From: an uncultured Fibrobacter sp.
GTDB taxonomy: Bacteria > Fibrobacterota > Fibrobacteria > Fibrobacterales > Fibrobacteraceae
Direction: 5' to 3'
Length of the DNA stretch: 50,734 nt
Assembly (NCBI GenBank): GCA_946407235.1
Contig: CAMJNF010000003.1
Coordinates: 1-50,734 of the forward strand
Both the position numbers and the translations under genes were made by a program. Position 1 is the stretch's first letter, and each line of letters begins with the position of its first letter. Of this stretch, positions 32,013 through 40,533 are shown one piece after another. The notes below the pieces were generated by a model. That model was given only the letters and a program-made list of their open reading frames with translations. It did no database searches and was not told the DNA's origin.

Positions 32013-33449
32013 CTATCTGTCAAGTACAAACATCATCTCTAGATGGGGCGTTTGGGGGTAAAAAGCGAACCCTTCGGCATGGGAAAGCGCAAAACCGGCC
32101 TCGGCAAACTTCGCATAATCGCGTGCAAGGGTCACCGGGTCGCAAGAAACGTAAATTAGGCGGTTGACAGAGCTCTTGATAATTGCTTCGAGAGCCTCTT
32201 TCGGGAGACCTGTTCGCGGAGGGTCCACAATGAGGGTGGCGGGGACATCAACTACATTTTCGAGTAGCCAATCTTCAGCGGGAGCGGAGATGTTTTCGAT
32301 TTCCGGAGCGCGAGATTTCGCGCAATTTCGAGAAGCCGCATCATTTCGAGATGCCGCAGAATCTTTTAGGAATGGCGTCGGAACAGACAAATTAACTTTT
32401 GCATGTTTCAAGCAGCCTTCTTCTCGTTCAACAGTCGTAATTTTCTTGAACTTGTCCTGCAAAATACAAGCAAAGAACCCGACACCGCTGAACAAGTCAA
32501 TGAGCCAATCGTTTGTCGCCTTACCGCTTGCAAAACCATCATCGACGGCTTTACGCACAGCATTGACAAGTTCCGGCAAAAGTCCCAAATTGCTTTGAAA
32601 AAATACGGATGCATCCGCTTCGATTTCGCGACCAGCAATCTCGACATGGCTCACGGCATGCGCATCGAATTCAGACTTGCGCATTCCCGGATAGAAGAAC
32701 GAGATTTCGCCCTTGCCGTTATCGAAAATGTTCACATCGATATCGCGACGACCGCTCGAATTACGATTGGAACCGCCCGCGAGAAACGCCGCGGCAGGTC
32801 CACGCAAGAATTCATTCAAGCCATCCGTGAGCACAGGGCATTTTTCAAACGGAACGATGTTATTGCTTTCTTCGCCACGGAATCCAAAACATGCGCGGTT
32901 AGCAGCACCTTCACGATTTGCCGCACCATCGTAACCGAAATTGCCGCGAAACACAACGCGGGCGCGGTTCCTATAGCCCCAGGCGTTCCCTGTGTGAATG
33001 GCAAAATCTTCGGGAAGTTCCGCATGCGCCAAGCGCCTAAAGTTTTCTCGTTCAACTTTTTCCAAGTATTCCGCTTGCTTTTCAGACGCCAAATGTTGCA
33101 AGCTACAACCACCGCATTTTCCGTACAACGGGCAAAGCGGCTTTACACGATCTGGACTCGGTTCCAGCACATCGACAACGCGCCCCTTGGTAAAGTCCTT
33201 CTTCTGGAATTTGAGACGTACCTTGCAGAGTTCGCCCGGCAATGCCCCTGCCACAAAGCACACGCGACCATCTTCCAAGCGCGCCATGCCCTCGCCCCCC
33301 TGCACCATCTTTTCGATACGGAGAGTCAGACATTCAGCACCACGTGGTTCGCGACTAAAGTCGTGGCGGTCGTTATTGCGGTTCGGACGAGAAATGCCGC
33401 GATTAAAGCGGTCTCGAGTTGAGCGGTTATTTCTGCGGAAATCAGGCAT
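32013..33449 (-). CDS. rlmD: RlmD/TrmA-family RNA m5U methyltransferase
   Basis: A 478-residue RNA uracil-C5 methyltransferase. A 35-residue Arg/Asn-rich tail (residues 1-35), a TRAM domain (about 40-100), then iron-sulfur cysteines in CPLYGKCGGCSL. The SAM motif is LIDLFSGVGFFACIL; the catalytic part has DPPRTGL and YVSCDPVTLARD with the nucleophile Cys. Three low-complexity inserts (GAANREGAANR; SNRNSSGRR; AASRN repeated) are not family features. Assigned to RlmD-like (23S rRNA) by overall similarity; TrmA- or RlmC-like specificity is possible. TATTTT lies 8 bases before the ATG. Confidence 0.85.
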   Translation of the reverse strand: MPDFRRNNRSTRDRFNRGISRPNRNNDRHDFSREPRGAECLTLRIEKMVQGGEGMARLEDGRVCFVAGALPGELCKVRLKFQKKDFTKGRVVDVLEPSPDRVKPLCPLYGKCGGCSLQHLASEKQAEYLEKVERENFRRLAHAELPEDFAIHTGNAWGYRNRARVVFRGNFGYDGAANREGAANRACFGFRGEESNNIVPFEKCPVLTDGLNEFLRGPAAAFLAGGSNRNSSGRRDIDVNIFDNGKGEISFFYPGMRKSEFDAHAVSHVEIAGREIEADASVFFQSNLGLLPELVNAVRKAVDDGFASGKATNDWLIDLFSGVGFFACILQDKFKKITTVEREEGCLKHAKVNLSVPTPFLKDSAASRNDAASRNCAKSRAPEIENISAPAEDWLLENVVDVPATLIVDPPRTGLPKEALEAIIKSSVNRLIYVSCDPVTLARDYAKFAEAGFALSHAEGFAFYPQTPHLEMMFVLDR

Positions 33450-33457
33450 ACCGCTAT

Positions 33458-33463
33458 AAAATA
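33458..33463 (-). promoter_or_regulatory. -10 box of rlmD, leaderless type
   Basis: TATTTT on the minus strand, 8 bases before ATG 33449. Confidence 0.5.
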
Positions 33464-33535
33464 GAATTTTTACAACGAAACTTCACAAAATGCGAGACGA
33501 ATAATCAACAGCAACATCAACTCATTCGTCTACAT

Positions 33536-33675
33536 AATAAAAGCGTCGGCCACAACCTTAAAAGGCGAACGCAGCGGGGCTGCTTGCAGACCCATTGCTG
33601 AGCCGTAAGGTTGGCGCTTGCGCCAGGATGGGTTTAAATTTCTCCGAGCTGGGGCCCCTCCCGCATAACGTACAT
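33536..33675 (+). repeat. Dispersed GC-rich element, copy 2 (long form)
   Basis: Shares AATAAAAGCGTCGGCC at the left and CTCCGAGCTGGGGCCCC, CCCGCAT and GTAC at the right with copies 1 and 3, but has a different, longer middle (140 bp). It ends 59 bases before the mlaE start. Confidence 0.8.
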
Positions 33676-33720
33676 TATTGATTTTAAATATAGTCCTATG
33701 GCGACAAGCCAAATTTTTTC

Positions 33721-33726
33721 TAAATT
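33721..33726 (+). promoter_or_regulatory. -10 box of the mla operon, leaderless type
   Basis: TAAATT, 8 bases, then ATG 33735; no Shine-Dalgarno. Confidence 0.5.
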
Positions 33727-33734
33727 GTCGCTCA

Positions 33735-34799
33735 ATGGAAATGACATCGATAGTTTTGCCCAATGCACTGACCGCAGCGAACAGCAAAAGGTTGCTTGCC
33801 GACTGCAGGAATGCACTCTCTAGAGGAATGCTACAGCTGGATGGTTCTAGCCTCACCTCCATGGACTACAGCGCCGATGCCTTTTTTGCACTTTTAGCGG
33901 AACTTTCCGAAAAGACGGGTAACAAGCTCGTACTTGCGCATTTCAGCCCAGAAATCAAGCAACACTTGCTGAATCTCCGCAAGATGAACCCGCCTGCAAA
34001 GCCCAAACGCGACACCAGCAACATCCTCGAAATGATGGGCGACCTCGGGTTTATGCTCATCAGGGAAACGTTCGAAGTTCTCGTGCTCCTGTTCATGTCT
34101 ATTTACTGGACGTTGATCGGACCGTTCGACAAGGGTAAAATCCACTTTGGCGGCATTACCAAGCAAATGTTCAAGTCGGGCAGTGAAGCGATGGGAATTT
34201 GCTTTTTGTTCGTAGGCCTGATTTGCCTTACGATGGCTCTCCAGAGTTCCGTGATGTTGAATGCAGTAGGCGGCGGTTCTTACCTCGCTTCTGGGCTAGG
34301 GTTCCTCATTTTTGCAGAAATCGGCCCGCTCCTCACGACAATCATTCTCGCCGGGCGTTCCGGCAGCGCTATGGCGGCAGAAATTGCAAACATGAGCGTT
34401 TGCGAAGAAGTCAAAGCATTAAAGTCCATGGCGATTCCACCAGTGCAATACCTCGTAGTTCCGCGATTCATCGCTTTAAGCGTCACGACGCCCATTCTCT
34501 CGTTTAGCGCATCCATCGTCGGTAGCTTTGCCGGGTTCCTCATCGCTTATTTCTTCTGCGATATTTCTTTTTCTAACTACATGATGGGGCTGCGCGATGG
34601 CATCGCCCCGATGACGTTCCTCAAGAGCACGATTAAAGCGCTAGTATTTGGTTGGATTGTAACGCTCATCGCCTGCAACAAGGGACTCAACGCCCATGGC
34701 GGTGCAGAAGCAGTCGGTAAGGCAACGACGTCAAGCGTTGTGGCAGCAATATGTACAATCGTGATTTCTGATACCCTTTTCGCCTTCATTTTCTACTAG
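33735..34799 (+). CDS. mlaE: MCE-system ABC permease with fused STAS domain (MlaB-MlaE)
   Basis: A 354-residue inner-membrane permease for phospholipid transport across the envelope. Residues 1-85 form a STAS-like domain (MlaB type: LQLDGSSLTSMDYSADAFF), followed by the MlaE permease with about five helices and FKSGSEAMGICFLFVG, EIGPLLTTIILAGRSGSAMAAEI. In E. coli MlaB is separate; here it is fused. The start at ATG 33735 is used; a TTG at 33678 would add 19 residues unlike the family. Heads the operon mlaE-mlaF-mlaD-lipoprotein. Confidence 0.9.
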   Translation: MEMTSIVLPNALTAANSKRLLADCRNALSRGMLQLDGSSLTSMDYSADAFFALLAELSEKTGNKLVLAHFSPEIKQHLLNLRKMNPPAKPKRDTSNILEMMGDLGFMLIRETFEVLVLLFMSIYWTLIGPFDKGKIHFGGITKQMFKSGSEAMGICFLFVGLICLTMALQSSVMLNAVGGGSYLASGLGFLIFAEIGPLLTTIILAGRSGSAMAAEIANMSVCEEVKALKSMAIPPVQYLVVPRFIALSVTTPILSFSASIVGSFAGFLIAYFFCDISFSNYMMGLRDGIAPMTFLKSTIKALVFGWIVTLIACNKGLNAHGGAEAVGKATTSSVVAAICTIVISDTLFAFIFY

Positions 34800-34807
34800 A
34801 GGTCAGC

Positions 34808-35590
34808 ATGGACGAAATTCTTAAAGTTGACCATTTGAAAGCGAGCTACGGCAACGAGACTATCTTGAAGGACATTTCGTTCGGTGTACGCAAAGGCGAA
34901 ATCCGCATGGTGCTCGGAAGTTCCGGTTGCGGCAAGTCGACGCTACTCAACAATGTGCTGAAGTTCATCAAGTCAGACGAAGGGACGATTACGTATTTCG
35001 GGAAATCATTCGGCCCCAAGGAAGGGCTCGATAGCGAAACCCGTATGCGCACAGGCGTCTTGTTCCAAAGCGGAGCGCTCCTTGCAGACTTGACCGTTGC
35101 CGAAAACGCAATGTTGCCTCTTAAGAGAAGCATGCCGTACATGCCCAAAAGCCAGATGGAAGCCATTGTCGCAGACCGTCTCGAAAAGGTGCATTTGCTC
35201 CACGCATTCCACAAGTTCCCCGGCGAGATTTCCGGCGGTATGAAGAAGCGAGCAGCCCTTGCCCGCGCGATTGCGCTCAAGCCAGAACTTTTATTCTGCG
35301 ACGAGCCTTCAACAGGTCTTGACCCGGTGACCGCCCGTTCGCTCGACGAGTTGCTTCTCGAATTGCGAGACACGCTCGGAGTCTCGATGGTGATTGTGAG
35401 CCACGAACTTGAAAGCATCAAAATCGTTTGCGACCGTTTTGTCTACCTCAAGGACGGCTACGTTTTGAAAGACGCCACCTTGAAAGAAGGCATGGAATCC
35501 GACGATCCTATCCTCAGGCATTTCTTCAACAGGCAGTGCCCCAAAGAAACAAATGCCGAAGACTTTTACCACTTTGACTTTATTGATTGA
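34808..35590 (+). CDS. mlaF: MCE-system ABC ATPase (MlaF-like)
   Basis: A 260-residue ATP-binding subunit. Walker A GSSGCGKSTLL (about 37-47), Q-loop region LFQSGALLADLTVAEN, signature ISGGMKKRAALARAI (about 140-154), Walker B LLFCDEPSTGLDP, H-loop SHE. The GALxxxLTVxEN segment is typical of Mla/MCE ATPases. AGAGGTC precedes the ATG, 8 bases after mlaE. Confidence 0.94.
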   Translation: MDEILKVDHLKASYGNETILKDISFGVRKGEIRMVLGSSGCGKSTLLNNVLKFIKSDEGTITYFGKSFGPKEGLDSETRMRTGVLFQSGALLADLTVAENAMLPLKRSMPYMPKSQMEAIVADRLEKVHLLHAFHKFPGEISGGMKKRAALARAIALKPELLFCDEPSTGLDPVTARSLDELLLELRDTLGVSMVIVSHELESIKIVCDRFVYLKDGYVLKDATLKEGMESDDPILRHFFNRQCPKETNAEDFYHFDFID

Positions 35591-35602
35591 GTTGGAGATA
35601 TA

Positions 35603-36526
35603 ATGGAAACCACCCGATCCGAAAGAATTAAACTAGGCGCATTCATGCTCTTTTGCGGAGTCCTTATTTGCGTATTCCTAGGGTATGTGCTCAAGCGTTA
35701 TTTGAGCGAACAGTTCGACAACTACTATACCATTTTCGACCAAGACGTAAACGGGCTCTTTGTCGATGCCAAGGTGAAATTGAACGGTATTTCCGTCGGT
35801 AGCGTCACAAGCATCACAATCAACGAACAGGACTTGAACCAGGTCGTCGTTGCGTTCAAGGTGACTCAAGGAACACCGATCAAGATCGGCACTCGTGCAG
35901 GACTTACCGCAGGCATGAACCTTACCGGCGAAAAGCAGGTTATCCTCTCCGGCGGAAGTTTCAATGAACCGAACGTCCCAGAAGGCGGACTTGTTCCGGC
36001 GGCAGCATCGATGTTCGACCAGATTACAGGCCAAGTGGGCGATATATTCGGCAAGGTCAATCCCATTATTGACGGGCTGAGTCGCGTACTTGCACCGGAA
36101 AATGCCGAGAGCATTTCGCGTACGCTCAAGAATCTCGAAATCACGACCGAAAACCTGAGCCACTTGACTGCCGATATTCGTAAGCCGCTCAACACCATGA
36201 GCAAGTCTGCTGTTTCGTTGCAGAAGATTCTTGCCGAAGTCGAAGAGGCAAAGCTCGCCGCCAAGGCGGATGCGAACCTTACCGTGCTTAAGGAAAAGCT
36301 CGAAGCCATCGACACCAAGGGCTTGAACGAAAACTTGATGCAAACAGCTGAATCGATGAACAAGCTCACGCAGCGCGTCGATGCCATGGTTTACAGAAAT
36401 GAAGACCAGGTCGGCAATGCCGTGGAAGAGCTTAACACGATTCTTGAAAACCTCGAAGAATTTACTCAAAAAATTAAGAACAACCCGTCCGCACTCATCC
36501 GCACCGAAGGCAAGAGCGGTCGTTAA
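35603..36526 (+). CDS. mlaD: MCE/MlaD-domain periplasmic lipid-transfer protein
   Basis: A 307-residue protein: one N-terminal transmembrane helix (about 11-30), a single MCE domain (about 40-115; GLFVDAKVKLNGISVGSV, GLTAGMNLTGEKQV), then a long helical C-terminus (about 150-295). Such proteins form hexameric lipid tunnels; the helical tail may extend the channel towards the outer membrane. TTGGAG precedes the ATG. Confidence 0.93.
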   Translation: METTRSERIKLGAFMLFCGVLICVFLGYVLKRYLSEQFDNYYTIFDQDVNGLFVDAKVKLNGISVGSVTSITINEQDLNQVVVAFKVTQGTPIKIGTRAGLTAGMNLTGEKQVILSGGSFNEPNVPEGGLVPAAASMFDQITGQVGDIFGKVNPIIDGLSRVLAPENAESISRTLKNLEITTENLSHLTADIRKPLNTMSKSAVSLQKILAEVEEAKLAAKADANLTVLKEKLEAIDTKGLNENLMQTAESMNKLTQRVDAMVYRNEDQVGNAVEELNTILENLEEFTQKIKNNPSALIRTEGKSGR

Positions 36527-36541
36527 GAAGGAGAATTGAAA

Positions 36542-37135
36542 ATGAAAGCAAATCGATTTTTGGCAGTCGCCGCCCTCCTTTCCGCATTCACGCTTACGGG
36601 TTGCCTCGGCGGTTCAACCGAACCTTCCCGCTATTACACGATCACGGCTGAATCTATTTCGACGTCAGGTGTTGCAAGCGAGGCTCGCGTTCACGTCAAG
36701 AAATTTACAATCGACCCGGCTTATCAGCGCAGCAACATTGTCTATCGCGAATCGCCGTACGATTTCATGTTCTACGATCTGGACCTCTGGGCAACGCGAC
36801 CGGAACAGATGCTCACGCAGGTCGCAAGCGAATACCTGGTCAAGAGCAACTATTTCAAGTCCGTCGATTTAAAGCCGATGGGCAAGCCGGACTTTGAATT
36901 ACTCGGCAATGTCGATGCGATTGAAGAAATCGACGAAGGCAGCTCGCAAGAAGCCCACCTCGCTGTGCAGCTCACATTCCGCAAGGTCGGTGAAGATGCT
37001 CCGCTGTGGGAAAAACGCTACGACGAACGCCAAAGCATGAACAAACGCGATGCACATTCCGCAGCCGAAGCGCTCTCGAAGCTTTACGCCAAGTACATGC
37101 AAGACGCACTCGAGAACATCTCGAAAGTGAAGTAA
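36542..37135 (+). CDS. ABC-transport auxiliary lipoprotein (PqiC-like)
   Basis: A 197-residue lipoprotein (lipobox LTGC, Cys about 20). The mature region fits the ABC-type transport auxiliary family: SRYYTITA at the start, VHVKKFTIDPAYQRSNIVYRES, then FYDLDLWATRPEQMLTQVASEYLV, and a C-terminal helix. Such lipoproteins sit in the outer membrane and receive or release lipids for MCE systems. AAGGAG precedes ATG 36542. Last gene of the mla operon. Confidence 0.85.
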   Translation: MKANRFLAVAALLSAFTLTGCLGGSTEPSRYYTITAESISTSGVASEARVHVKKFTIDPAYQRSNIVYRESPYDFMFYDLDLWATRPEQMLTQVASEYLVKSNYFKSVDLKPMGKPDFELLGNVDAIEEIDEGSSQEAHLAVQLTFRKVGEDAPLWEKRYDERQSMNKRDAHSAAEALSKLYAKYMQDALENISKVK

Positions 37136-37136
37136 T

Positions 37137-37164
37137 AGTAGGAAGTAGGCGGTAGGAAGTAGGA
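37137..37164. repeat. Heptamer array after the mla operon
   Basis: AGTAGGA, AGTAGGC, GGTAGGA, AGTAGGA. Begins one base after the stop codon of the lipoprotein gene. Confidence 0.9.
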
Positions 37165-37174
37165 AGAATTGCAA

Positions 37175-37199
37175 GGCGGGCTTAGGCCCGCCTTTTTTT
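37175..37199. terminator. Bidirectional terminator
   Basis: GGCGGGC-TTAG-GCCCGCC followed by seven T, shared by the mla operon and the convergent ATPase gene. Confidence 0.85.
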
Positions 37200-38022
37200 A
37201 TTTCCGTCTAATTGTCGGGACGCTAGCGAGCAATTTTTTTGTGTAGTCGTTTTGCGGGTTCGTGAGAACGATATCAGCGGGGCCGTGTTCCACGGCATGC
37301 CCAAAGTACATCACCAGAACTTCGTCGCTCAAGGCTCGCACCACCTGCATATCGTGACTGATAAAGAGAATACTCAACCCCAAATCGCAACGCAAATCGT
37401 CAAGCAAATGCAAAATTTGCGCCTGCACGGAAACATCCAAAGCGCTCGTAACTTCATCGCAAAGCAGCACTTTCGGACGCACCATCAGGCTACGCGCAAT
37501 GCATAAGCGTTGGCGCTGGCCGCCCGAAAATTCATGCGGGAATTTGTCCATTGCACCCGCCGGGAGCGAAACGCGGTCCAAAAGTTCCCTAGCACGCTTG
37601 CAAGCATCATCAAACGAGACGCCACGCGCAATGACTGGAGCTGTCAAAATCTCAGTTACCGTCTGGCGCGGGTTCAAGCTACTGAACGGGTCCTGAAAAA
37701 TCATCTGTACCAAGTCCGAAACGCGAACAGATTCTTTGGAGTTCCCTGCCCTTCCGTTTTTTACCGGAAGTCCAAACAAATTAATTTCGCCCTTGGTCAC
37801 AGGAACAAGTCCGACCAAGGACTTCACTAGTGTAGACTTTCCACAGCCAGACTCCCCCACAATCGAAAGAATCTTCCTTTGAGGGAGCGTAAACGAAACG
37901 TTATCAACAGCAGTAAAGTAATCCTTGACCTTGCTAAAAACGCCCCCGCGGATCGGGAACTTGACCGTAAGCCCGTTTACTTCGAGTGCAGGAACTGCGC
38001 TATCAAAATTCTGAATATCCAT
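37198..38022 (-). CDS. Oligopeptide-type ABC transporter ATPase (OppF/DppF-like)
   Basis: A 274-residue ATPase. ATG 38022 overlaps the xseB stop (TGATG). Walker A GESGCGKSTL (about 51-60), Q-loop MIFQDPFSSLNPR, signature FSGGQRQRLCIARSL, Walker B VLLCDEVTSALD, H-loop ISHD, and the C-terminal Opp/Dpp-type YTKKLLASVP. It should energise import of peptides or similar solutes. No permease or binding protein is in the window, so it is an orphan subunit here. Confidence 0.87.
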   Translation of the reverse strand: MDIQNFDSAVPALEVNGLTVKFPIRGGVFSKVKDYFTAVDNVSFTLPQRKILSIVGESGCGKSTLVKSLVGLVPVTKGEINLFGLPVKNGRAGNSKESVRVSDLVQMIFQDPFSSLNPRQTVTEILTAPVIARGVSFDDACKRARELLDRVSLPAGAMDKFPHEFSGGQRQRLCIARSLMVRPKVLLCDEVTSALDVSVQAQILHLLDDLRCDLGLSILFISHDMQVVRALSDEVLVMYFGHAVEHGPADIVLTNPQNDYTKKLLASVPTIRRK

Positions 38023-38222
38023 CAAGCGTCCAACTCGGCAAGAGCATCCTGAACATTTTTTTCGGTTGCAATCAAAATTTGGCGGCATTTGCGCAAAAGT
38101 TGCGTTGCCTCTTGAACCTCAACAGCAAGTTCATCAATTTCCATCTCAGAATTGTCGATTTTCGAGAGAATTTCTTCTAAACGCTCCATTGCGTTTTTAT
38201 ATTCAAAATTTTGAGCACTCAT
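38022..38222 (-). CDS. xseB: Exonuclease VII small subunit
   Basis: A 66-residue helical protein with the XseB pattern: FEYKNAMERLEEILSKID, then EMEIDELAVEVQEATQLLRKCR. It forms helical filaments on the large subunit XseA, which is not in the window. ATG 38222 is preceded by TATATT with a 7-base gap, so it is probably leaderless; a GTG at 38228 is possible. Stop overlaps the ATPase start. Confidence 0.9.
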   Translation of the reverse strand: MSAQNFEYKNAMERLEEILSKIDNSEMEIDELAVEVQEATQLLRKCRQILIATEKNVQDALAELDA

Positions 38223-38229
38223 GTCCACG

Positions 38230-38243
38230 AATATAGTTAGATT
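38230..38243. promoter_or_regulatory. Ultra-compact divergent promoter pair
   Basis: TATATT on the minus strand (38235-38230) is 7 bases from ATG 38222; TAGATT on the plus strand (38238-38243) is 8 bases from ATG 38252. The two -10 boxes are two bases apart and each -35 region must lie in the other gene. Confidence 0.55.
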
Positions 38244-38251
38244 TAAATCAA

Positions 38252-38959
38252 ATGAATTTGTTCAATCGTTCCATTTTCCTTGTTTTGGTGGGTATCACCT
38301 TTTTCGGCATTTTTTTCGCCGGGTGTCTTGATGCCCCCGACTACCCGCATGCACTGCAACCGGTAGAATCAATCAACATTTTAGTCCAGCAGAAAGACAA
38401 ATCTTTTTCGACCATTTTGAAAGTCAACCCATCCGATTCGGCGACAATCAAAGCGCAGGTTGTCCCCAAAAAATATCAAAACGATATCGCTTTTGAATGG
38501 TTTTATTCATTCGATGGGAAAGACAGCTTGTTAAGCCAAGATCAATCTTACACTTTTTACCCTAACAAAAATGATGGTTCAATTCCAAACAAACTCATAG
38601 CAATTGATGGCGATGGAAATTATCAAATTCAAGAATTTAAAGTTGTCGTCAACACACCGCCCGAACTTTCGAATTTTACAGCTCCAGCAAACGGAGATGT
38701 TCTTTATGGTTCCGAATCATCGGCATTCCTTTTTGAATGGTATAGCACAGACAGCGACATCATCTCTGGAGACACTCTTTTTCACATTTTAGAAATTGAC
38801 GGCAAATCCTATAACGTAGGAACACTCCTGCAAGTCAAGCAATCTGGATTCAAGCCAGGCGAGCACAAATTCCGTGTTATCGTGAGCGACCTTTACGGCG
38901 ATTCAGATACCTTATCTTATGTAAAATTCAACATTATCGACACGCTGGAGGCAAAATGA
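38252..38959 (+). CDS. Lipoprotein A of the five-gene operon (PKD-like + FnIII-like)
   Basis: A 235-residue lipoprotein (lipobox FAGC, Cys about 25). Two sandwich domains are suggested: a PKD-like one (about 50-135; IAFEWFYSFDGKD, IAIDGDGNYQIQEFKV) and an FnIII-like one (about 140-230; FTAPANGDVLYG, FLFEWYSTDSD, KFRVIVSDLYGDSDTL). The same order occurs in the next two proteins. First gene of the operon, probably leaderless. The stop overlaps the next start (ATGA). Family and function not recognised. Confidence 0.6.
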   Translation: MNLFNRSIFLVLVGITFFGIFFAGCLDAPDYPHALQPVESINILVQQKDKSFSTILKVNPSDSATIKAQVVPKKYQNDIAFEWFYSFDGKDSLLSQDQSYTFYPNKNDGSIPNKLIAIDGDGNYQIQEFKVVVNTPPELSNFTAPANGDVLYGSESSAFLFEWYSTDSDIISGDTLFHILEIDGKSYNVGTLLQVKQSGFKPGEHKFRVIVSDLYGDSDTLSYVKFNIIDTLEAK

Positions 38960-40533
38960 AAATTTTTAAAATTTTTGCCATAGCCGCGTTTGCAATTTTA
39001 TTTCAATCTTGCTTCAATTCCGACGAGCACATCTTCAACGAATCCGAAAGCACTGAAATAGAAATCGAGGCAACATTAGCAAGAAACTCCACAGATTATT
39101 CGACAATTGTCAAAGCGGATACGTTTCACATTGGCGATACGATTTATTTCTTGACATCCATCAGTCCTAACAAGCTCATTAAAGTCCAAGACTACCACTG
39201 GCTCATGGATGGGAAACATTGCTCTTCGGAATTCAATTTCAAAAAACAGATCAATGACCCCGGTCACCACAAATTTACATTCGTCTTGAAAGATTACTTT
39301 GGCGACATGCACTACGATTCGCTTGACGTTTGGATCGCAGACAAGCCCATTTTGAACGAAAAGGATTTCACGCCGGCAGAAGGGACGCAAACCATAGACC
39401 CCAACGAGGCTATTTACTTTACTTGGAGCGCCCAAACAAACGGAATCAAATTAGCACACCGGTTTCATTTCACGCTAAGCGAACAAAGCTATGCAAATGA
39501 AAAATCCAAATTCAATGACATTGATACAATTTTGAACGAGCCCAACTTCACATTCCATAACAAACTAAATTCATTTAAAAAATACAATTGGACCGTGCAG
39601 GCCATTAACGAATACAATCTCGTTTCAGATGAAAAAATTGAATCTTTCTTTTTTACCAAAGGACTTCCGGGAGACGGCTCCCTGCAAGCTTCCATCGACA
39701 TCGGGAATGCACATTCCGTTCCTGTGCAACTATCGCTCTTGAATAAGAAAGACAGCAATAAACGTTTCAACTTCAATTTCAGCATTTCATCAACAAATAA
39801 AGAAATATCTCTTGGCGCAATTCCCGCCGGCAGCTACCAGTTATCCATTCTTTCTGAACAATCTGACTTTGGAAATTATAAAAAAGACATCAATATTCAC
39901 GATGGTTTTGTAACCATAATGAAAGACGTCAAACTCATTGATTCCATTCCTCCAACAATTATTTCTCTTACAGGTAAAGACACCATTTCTTTTGCAGACA
40001 CTCTCCAATTCATCGTAAAAGACGGGAGCGGACAAATCGACCTGCAAAAAACAAAAGTCAAACTCGAAAGCGAACAGATTCTAGAAAAGTTCTACAAGGA
40101 CAGTCTTTTAACCGTAGTTCTCAAAGAAACAGACAAAAGCTGGGCATACCGCATTCTTGTAATTTCTGCTACGGATGGGAGTCAAAATACCAGAACAAAA
40201 TCCTTCTACATAGAACCAACCGCAAATTGGATTACTGCAAACAGCGATACAACAATTGCAAGCAACGGTTTTGTCCTCTTTTACATTTATGATAACAATC
40301 CATACAATTTCGAAGTCGAGTCCTTTAATTTATACAATATCACCAAAAATGAAATGATTATTTCCCTGCAAGAAGATAGTGGCAGAAAATCATTCAAGGG
40401 TAATCTCGAAGCAAGTTTATTCGATGAAGAGCAGACAATAGAATCTACAATTATTTACAAGAATGGTTTGAAACAAAGCAAGACATGGAAACTTTATGTC
40501 AAGCAAAATTCAACAACGGGAGAAGAACAATGA
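38956..40533 (+). CDS. Lipoprotein B of the five-gene operon (multi-Ig-like)
   Basis: A 525-residue lipoprotein (lipobox FQSC, Cys about 19). Domain 1 is PKD-like (about 60-130; DYHWLMDGKH, KFTFVLKDYFGD), domain 2 FnIII-like (about 135-240; FTPAEGTQTID, IYFTWSAQTNG, YNWTVQAINEYN), then a carboxypeptidase-like regulatory segment (IPAGSYQLSIL) and an Ig-like domain (PPTIISLTGKDTISF, LQFIVKDGSGQ). GGAGG lies before its ATG, inside the end of gene A. Paralogous to lipoproteins A and C. Confidence 0.6.
   Translation: MKIFKIFAIAAFAILFQSCFNSDEHIFNESESTEIEIEATLARNSTDYSTIVKADTFHIGDTIYFLTSISPNKLIKVQDYHWLMDGKHCSSEFNFKKQINDPGHHKFTFVLKDYFGDMHYDSLDVWIADKPILNEKDFTPAEGTQTIDPNEAIYFTWSAQTNGIKLAHRFHFTLSEQSYANEKSKFNDIDTILNEPNFTFHNKLNSFKKYNWTVQAINEYNLVSDEKIESFFFTKGLPGDGSLQASIDIGNAHSVPVQLSLLNKKDSNKRFNFNFSISSTNKEISLGAIPAGSYQLSILSEQSDFGNYKKDINIHDGFVTIMKDVKLIDSIPPTIISLTGKDTISFADTLQFIVKDGSGQIDLQKTKVKLESEQILEKFYKDSLLTVVLKETDKSWAYRILVISATDGSQNTRTKSFYIEPTANWITANSDTTIASNGFVLFYIYDNNPYNFEVESFNLYNITKNEMIISLQEDSGRKSFKGNLEASLFDEEQTIESTIIYKNGLKQSKTWKLYVKQNSTTGEEQ

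Noticed and set aside
37198-38022. Complete peptide ABC transporter
   Set aside because: Only one ATPase gene is in the window, with no permease or binding protein.
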